DNA of 64,000 nucleotides from Cryptomeria japonica (GCF_030272615.1 NW_026729325.1:1-64000), one strand, 5' to 3'; counted from the stretch's first letter, positions 1 through 12,075 are shown. Notes: generated by a model not told the origin, from the letters alone. Translations and numbers: made by a program.

Positions 1-16
1 AGAGGAGTATTCTTTA

Positions 17-739
17 TTGATGAAAAACTATACTTTTTATCTTATTCCTCTTTCTAAGGAAATAAAGTTGGTACAATTAAAGTGGGTGTATCATACCAAG
101 TATGCTATAGATGGTTCCATTGATAAGTATAAGGCTCATGTTGTTGCTAAGGGGTTTTCACATGTTAAGATAATTGATTATTCAAAGAAATTTTATCATA
201 TCACCAAGATGGATTCTATTCGTCTTGTACTTTCATTTGTAGCTTCACAAGGATGGTCATTATATTAGATGGATGTGAAGAGTTCCTTCTTGCATGGTGA
301 CCTTCATGATGACTATATGGAAATACTACAAGGTTTTGTGTAGGACTCTTCAATTATTTGTAGGATTCAACATTCATTGCATGGCCTCAAGTAGGGCCCT
401 CGAGCTTGGTATGAGAAGCTGGACTTTTTTCTATTGTCTTCTGGTTTTACACATTGCCTTTCTAATCCTATAGTTTACACTCAATGATAGGAGGTTAATG
501 AATTGATATTGGTCTTGTCTGTGGATGTTTTGTTTCTTACAGAGAGTTCTCCTTATGTGATCTAACATGTTTAGAGAGCATTGATGGAACAATTTGACAT
601 GTCATATCTTGGTCTTTTGCATTATTTCCTTAGTCTTTAGGTTATTCAATCTTCAGATGGGATTTCCATTAGTTAGCAAAAGTATGTTCTTGATATTCTT
701 CATAGATTTGGCATTCCTGATTGCAAGCCTTTATAAATT
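17..739 (+). pseudogene. Ty1/copia reverse transcriptase remnant
   Basis: Reading the plus strand and ignoring stops gives the copia-type reverse transcriptase (RVT_2) in order. It starts with a KWVY..K....GSIDKYKA.VVAKGF block near 80-165. A block ending in SLYQMDVKSSFLHGDL with the first catalytic Asp follows near 255-305, then a HGLKQ-type block near 380. The catalytic YVDD-type motif near 520 reads SVDVL here, so the second Asp is lost. The frame ends in a FGIPDCKPL block near 735. The only long open stretch is 17-268 (83 codons); several in-frame stops follow. No LTR, integrase or gag is visible nearby, so this is an old fragment that probably extends left of the window. Confidence 0.88.
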
Positions 740-1910
740 TATTAATTATGATGAACAACATTATGATAAAATCAATCAAATTAAAAAAAAAACACATTAA
801 ATATATCCCAAAAGGTGTACAGAGCTGCATAAGTGTCAACGAAAGACAAAATCAATCAAAAGAAGAAGTTGATGTGTCCCCAGTCATGGCCTAGACACAA
901 TTTACATATGAACCAATATCATGGTCGAATACTCCATATGCTACTGAAGTGGATGAACCATGTGCACTCGAAGTGGATGCACCATTATTGAGGCCATAGA
1001 ATAATTGATTATAGCTTGTAAAGAAATGGGGTGCCGATGTGTGAGGAATGGACATAGTGGCACAACGTCCTCCTAATGCTCATCCATCATCATGGTGAGC
1101 TGCCATATCAAATGTCTACTTATTAAGGTTACTAGTGAGAGAAATGAATGCATCCAATTCTAATATCACAAAACACTAATGAATTGGAATAGGAACAAGA
1201 GTAGAAGGAGGATCCATGATAGGATAACAAGGGAAAGGTCAATTGGGGTCAACACATGCCCCCAACCTCTATTGTGGCATGCTTCCACCAACACCCTAGA
1301 ATGATCTCATATCAAAATAATTGAGTTTATAACCCATTAAAAACTTGGCATATAATTTCCACAAAAAGTAAGGGGGGAACCTCTAAATTAGTGTGTCATG
1401 GTTGGTCAAAGACCATCCATCACTTCTCCCAAAAGTGATCCACCATCGACTGATGTACACACCACCTCATGGATATGTGAAATTTGTTTGGAGGAATCAG
1501 TAAGTTAGTGGTGGAGTCAATGAATAATAAAGCTAAGTCAGCTTTGGTTATTTTCATATCTAAAATTTTCCTATAGTAGAGGCCATTTGACTAAAACTAT
1601 CATCTCTCCTCCCTCGATAAATGATATGAATCTAGCTCTACATCAATGGTCCTAACTGCATCAATAATGTTTTTCATTGAAGAAGAAAAACACACTGTAT
1701 GAGGGGACAAGAATGGTTCATTTAGGATTGTATCAAATCATGTACACGTGTCTATGGAAAAGCTCTACATATATAAACAAACAATATACACATTAATTTT
1801 TTTTATAAAATTAACTTTAAAGAATATATATTTATATATAATTTAAATTATTTTCAAACATTAATTTAAAACTCTAGGTCCACATGCATTAAATCCTAGA
1901 TGTACACATA
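740..1910. other. unassigned decayed region
   Basis: No intact gene is present. On the minus strand from about 1450 to 880, a single frame interrupted by scattered stops has protein-like composition, with a Ser/Thr/Ala-rich stretch near 900-1010. It could be the remnant of a transposon ORF, but I do not recognise the family. Confidence 0.3.
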
Positions 1911-1940
1911 CATATATATATACATACATACATACATACA

Positions 1941-1970
<30 letters not shown>
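1911..1970. repeat. (CATA)n microsatellite
   Basis: An almost uninterrupted run of the tetranucleotide CATA, about 60 bp long, preceded by a short TA run. It is AT-rich simple sequence of the kind that is usually length-polymorphic. Confidence 0.95.
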
Positions 1971-1971
<1 letters not shown>

Positions 1972-2144
1972 TGCAAGGAAATTTATGTAATCTAACTAGA
2001 CAAATCAAACTACGTACACACATGATGTATCATTTGAAACTTTCAAGAACATGTACACATATGCATTAAATAAGATTCAATTTTTTTTTATCTATATCTT
2101 ACTACATCTTTTTAAAATACATGTACACATGTACTATTAAAAAA

Positions 2145-3015
2145 TAAATGCATGTTCTTGATGTCTTAAGGGGTCATGTGATTGAGGATGTCAAGTAAGG
2201 GGTCCTATTTCGACTAGAGGTCCTAATGAGATCCTGAATGTCAAGTACATACATTAAAATTATTAAGAGGTCATGTGATTGACGATGTCTTAATCCTAGT
2301 TCCTATTTCAATTTTGAGAGGTCCTAAGATCTCCTGAATATCAAGTATATACATTGAAAGTATACTTGGGGTCATGTGATAATTGTTGTCTTAAGGGGTC
2401 CTATTTCAGCTAGAGGTCCTAATAAGATCCTAAATGCTAGATACATGTACATTGAAAGTATATAAGGGGTCCTATAAATCAGATAGAGGTCCTAATGAGA
2501 TCCTGAATGTTAGGTACATTGAAAGTATAAGGGGTGATGTGATAAATGATATCTTAAGGGGAGCCATGTGATAATGAATGATTAAGGGGTCATGTGATAA
2601 TTAATGTCTTAAATCTGGGTCATGCGTGATAATGAATATTTTAAGGGTTCATGTGATAATTAATGTCTTAAGGGGCCCTATAAATTAGATAAAGGTCCTA
2701 ATGTGATCCTGAATGTTAGGTACATACATTGAAAGTATAAGGGGTCATGCGATTTAAATGAATGCCTTAAGGGGTCATGTGATTTAAGTAATGTCTTAAA
2801 CTTGGATCCTATTTTAGCAAGAGGTCCTAATACTAAATGTTGATTCAAGTAAACATTGAAAGTATACTTGGGGTCATATGATTGAGGATGTATTAAGAGG
2901 TCCTATTTTAGTTTAGAGTAAGATCTTGAATGTCAAGTACATGCACATTAAAATTATAAGGGGTCATTTGTGATAATGAATGTTTTAAGGGACAACCATG
3001 TGTGATAATTAATAT
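2145..3015. repeat. degenerate ~100-bp minisatellite
   Basis: About eight or nine imperfect units follow one another. Recurring parts are AAGGGGTCATGTGAT, a TAGAGGTCCTAATGAGATCC block, a CTGAATGT..AGTACAT block and ACATTGAAAGTAT. Units vary from about 65 to 130 bp because parts are duplicated or lost internally. The same motif set occurs in the opposite orientation at about 54880-55130, so the repeat is dispersed. No coding potential is visible. The ~220 bp to its right, up to the duplication boundary, show nothing recognisable. Confidence 0.8.
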
Positions 3016-5504
3016 CTAACATGTCAAAGACCACCCTAGAATGCAAAGACTTTTTTGATTTAGTTTTTGCAAAATCTATTTCTATATGTAGAAACTAACA
3101 AATACCATAAAATTATTATTATTATTATTTAGCATAGAGGAAGACCCCATATTTTATTAGCATAATAATATACCCACAAAATTGTTGAGTACTATAACCA
3201 AAACTTTGAAAGATTTTTTCTTTCCAAGATGCAAAATATATAATTTGATAATAAAATAAACTTCAACTAGGATGGGGAAAATAGATACATTATTCTATTT
3301 TGACACCACCTTTATAATATTTTATTACTATCTATACAAAATAAATAGTTATCTATATGGTATTATGTTGTTGTAAATGAAACCCCAAAGTTACTTTCCT
3401 ATCTAAAGTGTAGAAGATGTGAATTGACGTAAAAATAAAATTCCTTCAACAAATAAATAGTTATCAAAGTACACATGCACTAGTGCTTTGATTTAGAGAT
3501 ATGCACTATTTAGACCCAAGGATCCAAAAGCCTCTAAATACCCTTTAAATTTTATTTTATTTCTACCACAAATAAATTTGCGCAAAGAACACACAAACAA
3601 ACAAACAAAGAAAAAATCTTACTGTTACAAAAAAGAGGAAAAAAAAAGCATTAAAAAAACATTTTTAATTTAGACTTGCTAATTTTATAGACCATTAATT
3701 GAGACAAAATTTACTATTATACCATTTGAGAATTGAGATCTTCTGAAAGAAAGATAACACTTGGTTGATCCATTAAAGATGAATAATTGTATTGTCCACT
3801 CCTACAAGAATTTAGAAAATGGAAGTATGGAAAACAAAATAAGCAGATAGAGAAATGGGATTCACCATGCACTGTGATGGTTAAGTTGTGATATTGTTGA
3901 TGGTTCCACCAAGGTTCAATCTTCTATGGGTTGATTGTGAATCATTGCGACATTTATGCTGGTGGTTACATAGGCATCCACGCTTGTGCTAGAACCTCAC
4001 TATGTTGGTGTGTTCATGAGCTTTGTGTTCCTACCTACCCTGCCATGTTCACAGGTCTAGGTTGTTGTTGTGGTGTTATTTATGGGTATTAGGTCCCCTA
4101 TTTATAAACTCACCTAGCTATGGCTAAAAATCCCTATGGTGGATCAAAAAAATAAATAAGAAGATAAAGAAATCAAATAATCCACGTTTAAATGAAATTT
4201 CAACAAGGTGTATAAATATATAGTTCTTAGAAGAGCTATCTACCACCTTGGAAAGAGGCATGCAACTCCATGTAAGAACAAAGACACCTAAGAAAGCTTG
4301 TCTCTAGAAAAAGAAACATATCTAGAGATGAATGAACAACTTATTATGAATCAGCAACTTAAGATATTATGCATCTAGTATTACACTTAGGATAAACATG
4401 TGGACAAAGTATAAATATTATACTTACGAAATTCCATTTGAGAGTACTATATTCTCCTTCTTAATAGGATTTTTCTTCTTTTCTTAATCCTCACTGATTT
4501 GAAAACATAGATAAATAATTCCTTACTTTTTTGTTGTATGCCTATTTCTCAATCTAATTGTATTTTAAAAGTAGAAGGCTATATATATTATAACTCTCTT
4601 TCCTTTCTCAGTTTATTCAACAACTTCCTTTGTGATCTCTTGATGGAAATTTGTCATCTTGAATTTTTGTAAATCTCTTATAATCTCTAATATATTTTTT
4701 ATTATGCATTCTCAATTATTATAGATTAAACCAGTTTTTGCTTCTTCAAACATCTCTATAATCCAGAAATAAGACTTAGGGAACTACAATTCTTATTCTA
4801 ATTAGGTTTGCAAGTTTTTAGGGAAAGCATCTTGAATTATGTGTCCAAATTAAGTTTAGAACTTTTAAAAATAAAATAAAATAGTGATAAGTTTTCACTA
4901 CCTTTTGTCCCCCACTTCCTTGCACATACCACATATATTTTTCATTTTACACAAATGTTATCTTATTTAATAGACTAATTAAATGTTGGATAATATATAA
5001 TCAAATATAAATTAATAAGTAAGTATAATTTGATTATACAAGTCACCATGATTTTGTGATCTAAATTGACTTGTAATATTGTACTATGTCTCAAGTGGAT
5101 ACTAGATAAATAAGATAGATGGTACATATCTAGATCTTTTTTTAGTCTATATTCAAATTTGAACCATATGTGATGATTTTTGATAAAATGATCATATTTA
5201 ATATATAATAAAGAAAAGAAACTCAAAGTAAATAAGGAAGACTAGACTTAAAAATTTATAAGATAGTCTTAATTATACTTCACTTTAAACTTTATCATTG
5301 AGATAATTATACCACAATTTTCTCAAATTACTAATAACCATAAACATTTTGTCTAGATTTAAGTAGCATATAGCACATAAAATAATAGTATAATGTACAT
5401 AATATCAAAACACACTCTCGATTATAAAATTACTTTTCAAATAGTTAAAAAAAAAAGATAATACATAAAGTCAATACGTTCAAGAATATAACATATATAT
5501 CAAG

Positions 5505-6055
5505 TTAAAGGCCCCTTCTACTATTGTGGAGAAGCTTGTTTTTGGTGATGTCAAGAGGACCCTTTGTTATGATGTTTCTTATTTTAAATTAAGGGTCTTT
5601 TTTGTTCCTTCTCTTACCCACTCTCATGTGTCTTTTATTGAGGTGGAGTGATCTCCTATAGAGGTGGAGATCTTTCATGAGCGCTGGGTTGAAGGCTTGG
5701 GTCTTTGTCATCTTGTTTCCTCTTTTACCTCTCTTATTGAGGTGGATGCCTCTCCTATTGCGGTGGAGAGTATTTGGGTGGGAGAGGTTCTATGTTGTAT
5801 GGTGTCTAATAGGCTTGTGTTTAAACATTAGTTGAAGGTTTTGGGAGCCTTGCTAAAACCCAACTTTGTAGCAATATTTTAATGGTATATGTTCTTGCTT
5901 CTTGATATGAAGGTTATAGGAGCCTTCTCAAAACCCATTTGTAAGGTTAAGGGAGCTTGAAAAAACCTTGATTTCATGACTATTGAGATGGCTTAATAGT
6001 CTTTGTGGATGTTATAGCTTGGTAGTTGATGGCTAGTGCCGTTGTCAATCATAAA
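5505..6055 (+). repeat. dispersed repeat with GAGGTGGA and GGGAGCC blocks, copy 1
   Basis: This GC-richer patch contains repeated CCTATAGAGGTGGAGA-like phrases. It ends in several TTTGGGAGCCTT..TAAAACCCA phrases. Related text occurs at 15024-15570 (duplicated copy), 34920-35260, 36180-36250 and 37790-37865. It resembles the 3' untranslated end of a plant LINE family, but no open frame or poly(A) proves it. Confidence 0.5.
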
Positions 6056-6349
6056 CATATATATCAAAAGTATCATTTAAGAATTGAAATTTTTCTTGAA
6101 GTAGAAAACACAATAAACATTTATTGTAAATTAAACAAATCAAAATTCAAATTCTTCCATGATAAAAGATGAAAAATAATAAACAAAATATTGCATAAAA
6201 AAAGCTATATTAAAATATTGATAAAAAATAATATATATTTACTTTACATCATTAGGAAATACAAGTGAAGATGATGGTAAACAAAATGATGTTTATAATA
6301 ATTAGTTAATTAATGTTTTATTGTATTGTATTTATGTGTAAAAGATTAT

Positions 6350-7083
6350 AGAATGCAAATAAAGGTTGACGACCAGAAAAATACAAATAAATAGACCTCA
6401 CAATAGATAATTACAGTTTGTTATATCTCATTTTTAAAGATATTTGTTTTGTTTATCTATTAACTATTTCATTGTATCAAAATTGAAACCTTTTTAAAAT
6501 CTATTTTATAAAAAAAATAAAAAAAATAAAGAAAGAAATCAATTATAAGATAATGTACAAACATAAAATTAACCTTTTATTACTCTAAATGGGTCCGCAG
6601 TTTTCAATATGACTAGCATTCTACCAACATTTTAATCATTACAAATTGATTAAATCTTTATAGATTAAAAAGGATATAAAAATTTGATGTCTCAAGACTC
6701 TAGAATGTTACTATCCAACCTCAGTTTTTTTAATTTTATAATTAATGATTAGAATCTAGAGTTTTCAGACATCAATTTTTTTTGTCCTTCTATATCTATA
6801 CATATTGGAATAAGTAACATGTTGGTAGAATAGTAACACACATTGCAAAATTCAGAGCAATTTAGAGCAATAAAAGATCAATTTTATGTTTGTACATTAT
6901 CTTATAATCATTTTTTTTTTTTTTCCTTTGATTAAATGGATTTTCACAGAGTTTCAATTTTTGTACAATAAAATACTTAATAGAAAAATAAAACAATATC
7001 ATAAGAATATAATGGACTTAAATTATCCATTGTGAGGTCTATTTATTTATTATTTTCTGATCTTCCACTGTTGTATTCTAATA
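6350..7083. mobile_element. foldback (hairpin) element, ~730 bp
   Basis: The whole segment reads as one imperfect palindrome centred near 6716-6725. Matching pairs include GACCTCACAAT at 6394-6404 with its complement at 7029-7039, GTACAAACATAAAATT at 6555-6570 with 6880-6895, and a TTGATGTCT..AGACTCTAGA block near 6684 with its complement near 6750-6775. Arms are therefore about 340 bp with a short AT-rich loop. The element lies about 190 bp beyond the stop codon of the peptide gene at 7277-7717, is non-coding, and is missing from duplication copy 2. I infer a MITE-like or foldback transposon; I could not identify a clean target-site duplication. Confidence 0.75.
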
Positions 7084-7276
7084 ATAAAATTCATAAATTA
7101 TTTAAAACAGAAATATTAAAGATTCAAAACATCGAATAAATTTAAGCAAAAGAATTTACAATTAAAAAGCGCTATTTTTATTGAATCCTTGATAACACCA
7201 ATCAAAACTTGGTAACAATCTCCACCTTATTTATGAGCTTTCAAAGAGCCATTTAAATATCTTTGTAAATTGCTGT

Positions 7277-7717
7277 TTAACACTCAGTACATTCACAACA
7301 GGTGAAACCCCCTTTTGCAGCTGGAACACAGTTATAATGTCCTCTGATCTTAGTTGAGCATTCACCACAAGTCTTCACAGGATTAGAGTCACAATGGTTA
7401 GCAGCAGTAATGCCAGCACTACCTGCAATCAACAATCTACACATATTAATATATGCTGATAGTGGTGATAGTGGTTTTATGGCTGTTTTCCTTGTTGTTC
7501 TAATGGATCAATGCTTTGTTTTTTTGACTGCTTTTAATATCCATACACATTCACGAATTAATTTGACATTTTAATATAAACTAAAAGTAATAGATTAGCT
7601 TATATGCATATACATACTTAGATCATCAGTAAGAGGCATGGCTGTTGATGCAGTCATTATTGAGAGCAGTAACAAAACAGCCAGCATAGAGACCAGACTA
7701 ACTCTCTTACTTGCCAT
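7277..7717 (-). CDS. secreted eight-cysteine peptide, 81 aa, two exons
   Basis: Exon 1 runs 7717-7618, intron 7617-7423 (195 bp, GT..AG, phase 1) and exon 2 7422-7277 with a TAA stop. Residues 1-26 form a signal peptide: a Lys/Arg start, then a Leu/Val-rich core, then TASTA. A short spacer (about 27-42) precedes a mature domain of about 40 residues with eight cysteines spaced C-x7-C-x2-C-x9-C-x9-CC-x-C-x2-C and ending CCECTEC. The start is fixed by the signal peptide, a TATA box about 62-68 bp upstream and a GAGAGATGGC context shared with the paralog at 40082. The product is expected to be a disulfide-bonded secreted peptide, perhaps defensive or signalling; that role is inference. The spacing does not match GASA/snakin, LTP, hevein, Bowman-Birk or plant defensin patterns that I know. 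Confidence 0.82.
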
Positions 7718-7778
7718 CTCTCTTTACGTTTTAGAGACCACACAAAATGATTTAGTTAAAATAGTAATGCAGAGCCGT

Positions 7779-7787
7779 GTTATATAG
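7779..7787 (-). promoter_or_regulatory. TATA box of the eight-Cys peptide gene
   Basis: Reading the minus strand, CCTATATAA lies about 62-70 bp before the ATG at 7717. It is followed by CACGGCTCTGCA, very like ACCGGCACTGCA at the same place in the paralog at 40082, which suggests a shared core promoter. The same element is intact in front of the broken copy at 16180. Confidence 0.7.
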
Positions 7788-7799
7788 GGATTTATACCA

Positions 7800-9019
7800 T
7801 ATTAATTAGGAAAGATTGCCCTTGATTTTAGTTTTGTAGCTACTTCTTGTTTTCTATTTTTATATTTTAATAGATTTTGTTTTCTTTTACTATGTCAATC
7901 TTAGAAGTGATGATTTTAACAAATGTTGTAGAGGAGTTCAAAATCTTCGGCAAATGGATTTGTCTGCAGTTATTAATGTGATTTTATGATATGAATTTGT
8001 TTAAACAGTTAAGGGATAACCGGGTTCTTTGACAGCTGTGAGATCAAGTTAAAGAAACTGTTTGCTTACTCAGTGAAGTCCGATTTGACTGGGACTATCG
8101 CCATTAACAGTGACAGAATGGCAGTTGGACTTCTATTTGAAAATATAACCAGTGACCGGGTCACCAAATCAAAGAACGTACATATTGAAAAATTCAACAA
8201 GAATAAAACAAGTGAAAAATACAGCATTCCATTAGGTCAATTCAAATAAACCAATATAAACACCAATACACCTCCATGGAGAACCTTTGGCAATCGTAAT
8301 TCAAAAGCTTGTCCAAGCACACATCATGAAGTTCCCACTCAATAAACCTTTTGATGATGAAACTCCAAACAATTATATTAAGGACCTCATTCACTAGGTG
8401 ATAACAAAATAGGAGACAAGTTCACTTCACCTAGTTCACGAATGCGAATATTTTAATACTCATTTTCGAACCATGAGTAGTTATGTCTAAGTAAGAAAAA
8501 GTTAAGGTCACCAAACCTACAACATTGAGTTCATTAAAATCTTCTATTACAGGTAAAATCGAATTTGATTGTCCTATCATCACACAACATTAAGTCCAAT
8601 AAAAAACCTCATTATTATGACTTAGTCAAATGACATGTCTACTAACTTAACATCTAAGTCAAGACTATAAAAAATAAATCTTTTAATTGTTCTATAACCA
8701 TAAGGCCTAATTGGGTCACTCTTCAAGAGACCTCATCTACCATGACTACCAAATATAATATCATAAATTATCTTGAAAAAAATCTAGTACAAAAATCCAT
8801 TGCAGATATTTCTAAAATAGCTCAAACTCATTGAGATATGTTAAGAGTGTCTATTATAGGAGTTGTGTGATGCCCCAAACCAACATGACATGATATCCAA
8901 TTTTTTTGTTATGACTGTTACTAGTCTTATTATTAATTAACATTTTGTTCTGTAATTTTTTGATGTTATAAATTCCCTTGAAGATTACGTTGTAAGTACT
9001 TGGATTTATTTATGAAATT
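7800..9019. other. intergenic region, no gene seen (copy 1)
   Basis: This AT-rich DNA lies between the peptide-gene promoter and the gypsy gag remnant. The equivalent in copy 2 is about 16263-17482. I see no ORF, repeat or RNA gene in it. The left end of the gypsy internal region must lie somewhere here, but I cannot place it. Confidence 0.4.
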
Positions 9020-9470
9020 TCACGACACCCAACTTGTTTCTTTTTTATGATATCTTTTTTTGGTTCCATGACTGTTTAAGATTAGAAGATACTTGTCTTT
9101 ATCATTTTCTAGAAGCATTTCCATAAATTTTTGGAATTTGGGATCTTGTTGGGCTTCTTGAATTTGTTCATCACTTATGACTTCTACCTCAACATCTTGA
9201 TATCTACTACAAAGTTTTTCTTCTCTGCTTGACATGGTTGGTTGTGGCTCTATTTCCTTTTGTTTCTATTTTTGAGCTCTAGTTGGAATGGGCATGTGCG
9301 TGATATAATCGAGACTATCTCAATAGGTGATCTCTGGTTTAGGTAGATATGACTTGTTAATTTTATCCCTCATATTGGTACATTGAGACAAAGAAGATTT
9401 TTGTTGAAAGGCACATGCTTGTAAGGTTTCTTCATCAAACTTAGTCCATGACCACGTAGATATTCACAAA
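9020..9470 (-). pseudogene. gypsy-like gag fragment, copy 1
   Basis: The last 71 codons (9235-9020) are open. They are charged and helical: an acidic segment with DEQIQEAQQDPKFQKF, then a basic tail. The same frame extends upstream to about 9470 through two stops. Both duplication copies keep the reading frame, differing by one conservative change near the start (Ser or Gly at residue 3). It sits about 2.6 kb downstream of a PBS and LTR on the same strand, the right order for the gag of a gypsy (Tat-like) element with a long leader. No capsid or zinc-knuckle signature is left, so the gag assignment rests on position and composition. Confidence 0.5.
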
Positions 9471-9974
9471 AAACAGTGTAGGAATGTGCAATGTTTTAGC
9501 AATAGTTTGTGGTTTACATGTAGAGAAATTTTCTCCTTTTCAAGATTGCCTTTTGGCTGTGTTTTTTTTTCTTGGATTGATGATGAATGGTCATACAAGT
9601 GATGGAGATTTGTTCTAAACTTTGATCACAGTTGGAAGTGCTAATTGGATATGCAATACCTAAGTCAAAATAGGAAAGATCCTTCCTATTTGATAAGACT
9701 ACGGTAATCTGATTTGTAGCTTTGTTTCGTGATGGAGGATTATGTATCTTGATAAATAAAACTTAGCTAAAAATAAGAATGATAAGTGCACTATTTTGAT
9801 TGATCTAAGTTTTTAAGAACCCTTGTGATATCCTGATTCTCCTAAGTTGAAACTGATGTTTTTGGTGACTAAAAAGAACAATTCCTCAAAGGGTATCCAA
9901 AGATGGTTTTAATTTTCCAAAAAAATTTATAACCTACTCTCCATCTGAGATTTTTTTTTTCGAGTATGTGATAA

Positions 9975-10220
9975 ACTAGGGAAGGGATGCACTAAAATGT
10001 GTATCAAATGTGTTATTTTGTTCCTTCTATGTGCTAAGCTATCCTATGAAAGTGCTAAAGTTTTCCAACTATGTGCTAACTGGCATTTCTCAGACTATTG
10101 ATGTTTTGAAAACTTGACCAGACCTTCATGCGCTATTGGGTGCACTGAATATACTAATGTTTGCTTCCAATGTGCTATTAAATGAGTAAGATGCACTAAA
10201 CTGATGATCCAAAGCCCTAA
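9975..10220. repeat. cluster of ATGCGCTA/ATGTGCTA motifs, first cluster copy 1
   Basis: About ten variants of an 8-base word (ATGCGCTA, ATGTGCTA, ATGCACTA) are spaced by roughly 15-40 bases. The cluster belongs to the leader of the gypsy element. A second cluster lies at 11785-12020, and both occur again in copy 2 at about 18440-18705 and 20255-20480. The spacers between the words are not repeated, so this is a motif cluster rather than a tandem repeat. Confidence 0.65.
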
Positions 10221-11784
10221 TTTGAACTACTGATGCACTAAACTACCTTAAGGTTTAAAATTTTGACAAACTTGACTTGTGTTTTTGTGAGAATTTTGTT
10301 TGTTTGATGGATGATCTTTTGAAAATGATTTGAAAACAAAACAACAAGTGATAAGACAATTTTTATTTGTCTACAGTCTAAACAATGAGTGTATGTTCAA
10401 TAGGATCTGTTCAAATCCTTGTTTATTTTCAGTGGTTTTGAACAAGAAAGACACATCAAGAAAATTATTTAATCTCAAGGGTCATTAAAAATATTAATAG
10501 CTCACATCTTGATACTCCTTCAACTCAAACAACCATGTCACACCCTAAGGTGCACCCATTATTTTGCCTTTTTTCTAGAAGTTGAACTAAAGAGAATTTC
10601 TTCTCAATTAGATCATTTTCTTGGGAGATGTATGGTGAGTGTCTTGGGGGAAAATTCTTCCCCACCCTTGCAGTATGATATTAAAAATGTTTGGATAACT
10701 AACATGGTGAGTCTTCTACTCTTAAAGCATTTAGTAAGGCTTCTGTTCTATCTTCAATGATAAACTCCCTTGGGAGGCTTCCCAACCTTTAGTACAAAGG
10801 CTTTACGTATCTCAAGGATACTGGGGGAAGGCTAATCAATGAGCAAAATAGTTGAACCTTATTTTCATCACATTCACATTTGATTATAGTGGGTTGAAAT
10901 ACTTGGCATTAGTCGTTCCCCACTTAGGTCATTACCCTCTCATTGACCTTATGGGCTTCTCAGGAGGGAAGGCCTGCTAAAGGTTGTATCTTATTTGCAA
11001 GAAATGAAAGAAAACAAAAGGATTGAGTTTGACTTTTTGATCACCCAATTAAGTAGAGAGCATATACCTATCACTTTCAAGTCACAATGAAAACTTGTTC
11101 TTTTTATCCTAATATTGAAAAATGATCTAATGGCTACTTGGAAAATTTGTTCCAACAATCATGATGTTCATTTTACCCAAGATAGCAATGATGAAAAGAT
11201 CACAATATTTTTTAACTTTGTGGAAAAAAACCTGCTCAACAAAAGAAAAATCATCAATGATAAATTGCAATGATGAACTTTTTTGAGAAAGTTTAAAATT
11301 AAAAAAAAAATAAAACTCACAACTTGACTAAAATGACTTGTTCTTTTTTAGTTTGTAAAGGAAGTGTGGCTTGCCTTCTTTTATCCCTTTGTAACAAAAG
11401 AAAAAAATGTTTTGTTCTTTTTAAGTACGCCAAAAAGAAATGTTTTCTTTGTGGTTCTTTTTAAACTTTTGCAAAAGAAGAAGAAGAAAATGAGGTTCCT
11501 TTTAAAGCACCAAAATACAAGATGAGGTTGTTTTTATATCCTTGAAAAAAAATGAAGTGTGATGTTCATTTTACCTTTTCAAGGAAATAAAGTGAATTCT
11601 TTTTATCCCTTTGTGAAATAAAAGAAATAATCTTTGAAAAATAAAGAAAAAATTCTAATCTAACTCCTTTGGATGTGCAACAAACATTAGTTCTTGCAAA
11701 AACCTGCTGAAAAAGTTAATTAATATTGTGGGCTGAGAAGCCTAAACTTTTCACCTTTTTTGTCTTATAAAAATATTTTTATCT
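10221..11784. other. gypsy leader or internal non-coding region, copy 1
   Basis: No convincing gene. The 83-codon plus-strand frame at 10509-10760 is conserved in copy 2 (18976-19227) only because the copies are nearly identical. It has no recognisable domain and a compositionally mixed product. 11280-11660 is rich in A/T runs with repeated GTTCTTTTTA phrases. Confidence 0.45.
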
Positions 11785-12020
11785 GTCATGCGCTAAAAGA
11801 TAAAAGAAAAGTGCTATTTTGCAGTGCCTATGTGCTAGGTTGGGACTCAAATGCGCTATATTGATGTTTTGATGCGCTAAAGGAAGATTCAATCCTTATG
11901 CACTCGAATAAGGTTCTTATGCGCTGACTTATTATTCAGATGTGCTAGAGTACAGGTCACATATGCTAAAAGATGGCGTATATGCTCTAGACCGGCTTAC
12001 ATATGTGCTATTCTGAGATT
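11785..12020. repeat. cluster of ATGCGCTA/ATGTGCTA motifs, second cluster copy 1
   Basis: About eleven variants of the same 8-base word as at 9975-10220 lie just downstream (element strand) of the LTR and PBS. Several are exact ATGCGCTA. Confidence 0.65.
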
Positions 12021-12075
12021 CTCCTAAGAATTTGTCTTCAACCTACATACAAAACAATTAAAAATTTAGGGACGG

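Noticed and set aside
1911-1970. CRISPR-like regular repeat
   Set aside because: It is a simple tetranucleotide microsatellite with no spacers, and the DNA is plant nuclear.
4975-5226. 83-codon minus frame identical in both duplication copies (also 14494-14745)
   Set aside because: Identity is explained by the recent duplication. The sequence is AT-rich with no domain and no promoter or splice context.
10509-10760. 83-codon plus frame present in both duplication copies (also 18976-19227)
   Set aside because: It is on the opposite strand to the gypsy element, has no recognised domain and is conserved only through the young duplication.
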